The notes beneath the pieces were generated by a model that was not told the DNA's origin, did not search any database, and saw only the letters and a program-made list of their open reading frames with translations. From contig CAYZMA010000015.1 of NCBI GenBank assembly GCA_964479405.1, positions 1 to 22,789 of the forward strand: a DNA stretch of 22,789 nt, in the 5' to 3' direction. Shown here in pieces: positions 21,914 through 22,789 of this stretch. Source of the DNA: JAMCZU01 sp964479405. GTDB lineage: Bacteria; Patescibacteriota; UBA1384; UBA12157; JAENIV01. The first letter of the stretch is position 1. Every line of letters begins with the position of its first letter. Made by a program: the position numbers and the translations under genes.

Positions 21914-22042
21914 ATGAAAGAGATGCGTCGTCCTTGGTTTCTTGTAATCTATATTCCACTCCTGCCAGTTCTAATCCCATTTTTTCTCTTGCTTTTCTAT
22001 CACTGTGGCTGTTGGCGCCACGACTGGACTAACTGCCATTAA
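21914..22042 (+). CDS. 42-residue membrane microprotein with a Cys-rich tail
   Basis: Begins MKEMRRPW, followed by a long hydrophobic segment (FLVIYIPLLPVLIPFFLLLFY, residues 9-29) and the tail HCGCWRHDWTNCH with three Cys and three His. GAGGTG lies 6 nt before the ATG and a strong terminator follows 7 bp after the stop, which argues for a real gene. The positive N-terminus should stay inside and the Cys/His tail outside, where it could bind metal or form disulphides. No family is recognised. Confidence 0.55.
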   Translation: MKEMRRPWFLVIYIPLLPVLIPFFLLLFYHCGCWRHDWTNCH

Positions 22043-22049
22043 CCTTTTT

Positions 22050-22076
22050 CCGCCATCCCTGAGATGGCGGATTTTT
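22050..22076 (+). terminator. Terminator of the microprotein gene
   Basis: CCGCCATC (22050-22057), loop CCTGA, GATGGCGG (22063-22070), then ATTTTT. The T run is on the plus strand only. Confidence 0.85.
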
Positions 22077-22084
22077 ATTGCCTT

Positions 22085-22171
22085 CGGAGAGGCAGGGATT
22101 CGAACCCTGGAGACCCTTGCGGGTCTACGAGCTTTCCAAGCCCGCGCACTCGGCCACTATGCGACCTCTCC
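22085..22171 (-). tRNA. tRNA-Ser(GGA)
   Basis: A long-variable-arm tRNA on the minus strand. Acceptor GGAGAGG pairs with CCTCTCC. The anticodon loop TTGGAAA carries GGA. The variable arm is built on AGACCC/GGGTCT, and the T arm is CAGGG-TTCGAAT-CCCTG. Discriminator G is present. CCA is not encoded, unlike in the tRNA-Asn. Confidence 0.93.
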
Positions 22172-22240
22172 ATGAACTAGTTGTCAAACGAATATTGATA
22201 GTAATAGGTCGGACAAGGTTATTTGCGAAGCAAATGTTCT

Positions 22241-22258
22241 TATGCGACCTCTCCATGA
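22241..22258. repeat. 18-bp copy of the tRNA-Ser 5' end
   Basis: TATGCGACCTCTCCATGA also occurs at 22158-22175, where it covers the first 14 bases of the tRNA plus 4 bases of upstream flank. The copies lie 83 bp apart in the same orientation. The spacer contains a small hairpin (ATTTGC-ga-AGCAAAT) and no gene. Confidence 0.85.
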
Positions 22259-22285
22259 CTTAGATTGTATCAATTTTCCCCTTAA

Positions 22286-22311
22286 CTTAAAAGGCCCCGA
22301 GATACGGGGCC
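22286..22311 (-). terminator. Terminator of the 71-residue basic protein gene
   Basis: GGCCCC (minus strand 22311-22306), a 7-nt loop, GGGGCC (22298-22293), then TTTTAAG. It lies 31 bp after the stop codon. Confidence 0.65.
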
Positions 22312-22341
22312 GATAAAAACAAAAAAGAAACGAACGAGAAA

Positions 22342-22557
22342 TCAGATGCCGAACTGGCAGGCTTTTAACGAAGATCGATTGTTAGACGCGTAGTGCGACT
22401 GCACTTTGTGCTTATGGCCATTGCCATTATGAGCTTCTGCTGTCTGAATAATCTCTCTGATAATCACCTCTGCCCTATCACTGCCTGAAGCCTCATGCCG
22501 CTTTTTTCGTCTACGCTCAGCAGCCGAAAGTTTAACTTTCCCATTTCCATTACTCAT
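22342..22557 (-). CDS. 71-residue basic hypothetical protein
   Basis: The start at 22557 is fixed by a perfect AAGGAGG (22573-22567) 9 nt upstream; the frame open further upstream has no such site. The protein begins MSNGNGKVKLSAAERRRKKR, then has a short helix (DRAEVIIREIIQTAEAH) and a polar tail with NGNGHKHK. The strongly basic patch suggests nucleic-acid or ribosome contact. No family is recognised. It has its own promoter and terminator. Confidence 0.6.
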   Translation of the reverse strand: MSNGNGKVKLSAAERRRKKRHEASGSDRAEVIIREIIQTAEAHNGNGHKHKVQSHYASNNRSSLKACQFGI

Positions 22558-22591
22558 CAGAAACTTCCTCCTTGTGTTTGCATTTGTTAAT

Positions 22592-22621
22592 ATTCTAGCC
22601 AAGAAAAAAACAAAAACACAA
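22592..22621 (-). promoter_or_regulatory. Promoter of the 71-residue protein gene
   Basis: Minus strand TTGTGT, an 18-nt T-rich spacer and TAGAAT (22597-22592). The leader would be about 30 nt and includes AAGGAGG. Confidence 0.45.
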
Positions 22622-22760
22622 GGACAACTCAACTACTATTTAGCAACCTGCCCACCTCCCTTCCTGTGAGGTATGTGTAACTCTATGTTATTTATTATGA
22701 TTATGACGAATTAAATAGCGCTTGTCAAGCCCTACGCATTGAGTCAGCTAAAATATAACT

Positions 22761-22789
22761 ATGGGACAGCCATTTAGTCATTTAAAAAT
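22761..22789 (+). CDS. Possible start of a gene running off the window
   Basis: An ATG opens MGQPFSHLK and continues to the edge. There is no ribosome site, and the upstream AT-rich stretch (TAAAATATAAC) could be a -10 of a leaderless gene. The 22622-22760 region before it holds no other recognisable feature. Confidence 0.2.

Noticed and set aside
22342..22632. A longer start for the basic protein at 22632
   Set aside because: The added residues cover the promoter and the AAGGAGG site, which clearly serve the ATG at 22557.

Overview
The window looks like a scaffold from an uncultured Candidate Phyla Radiation (Patescibacteria) bacterium. This is inferred from several things: compact minus-strand operons with 1-34 nt overlaps, many very short or absent mRNA leaders, a DnaG zinc ribbon with a C-x3-C second half, small families often met in these genomes (DUF5678, UPF0213-type GIY-YIG, HEPN/MNT, PaaX/Cas2-like), and a giant repetitive surface protein with a long pre-signal extension. 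UAA, UAG and UGA all act as stops, so the code is standard. There is one 10-N assembly gap at 5160-5169.

Layout. Positions 1-9692 (minus) are one uninterrupted but incomplete reading frame for a secreted beta-strand-repeat giant of more than 3,200 residues. It starts at 9692 with a signal sequence and its C-terminus lies beyond the left edge. It has a strong promoter at 9829-9857 and a leader filled with palindromic repeats. At 9865-10454 there is a coupled DUF5678/retropepsin-like pair. At 10506-10592 lies a relic of the giant gene's own 5' end. A HEPN-MNT toxin-antitoxin pair (10958-11649) sits between inverted copies of a MITE-like element, with a small promoter-plus-terminator unit on the opposite strand at each side. 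A membrane-anchored degenerate M23 protein (12075-12809) is followed by a lipocalin-like membrane protein, receiver and HPt operon (12899-14227), a GIY-YIG protein, and tRNA-Asn. An intact M23 peptidase (15166-15807) has been modified at both ends by mobile repeats.

Positions 15925-16985 hold a three-gene, probably leaderless operon of two small unknown proteins and a caspase/CHAT-like cysteine peptidase candidate. Divergent from it is a C-type-lectin-like protein with a PEP-CTERM sorting tail (17126-17647). The right part is the conserved core: dnaG-rpoD (17794-20692), a PaaX/Cas2-like regulator with a striking palindrome in its promoter, a conserved-looking hypothetical, a 42-residue membrane microprotein, tRNA-Ser(GGA) and a 71-residue basic protein.

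The region between 9.7 and 15.9 kb is accessory in character. Two of the three MITE-like copies are the same 248 bp by eye and one has a 5-bp target duplication. REP-like palindromes run into coding sequence at least twice, and two gene relics are visible. The best candidates for undescribed biology are the caspase-like operon, the paired promoter-terminator units around HEPN-MNT, the DUF5678-retropepsin pair and the PEP-CTERM lectin.
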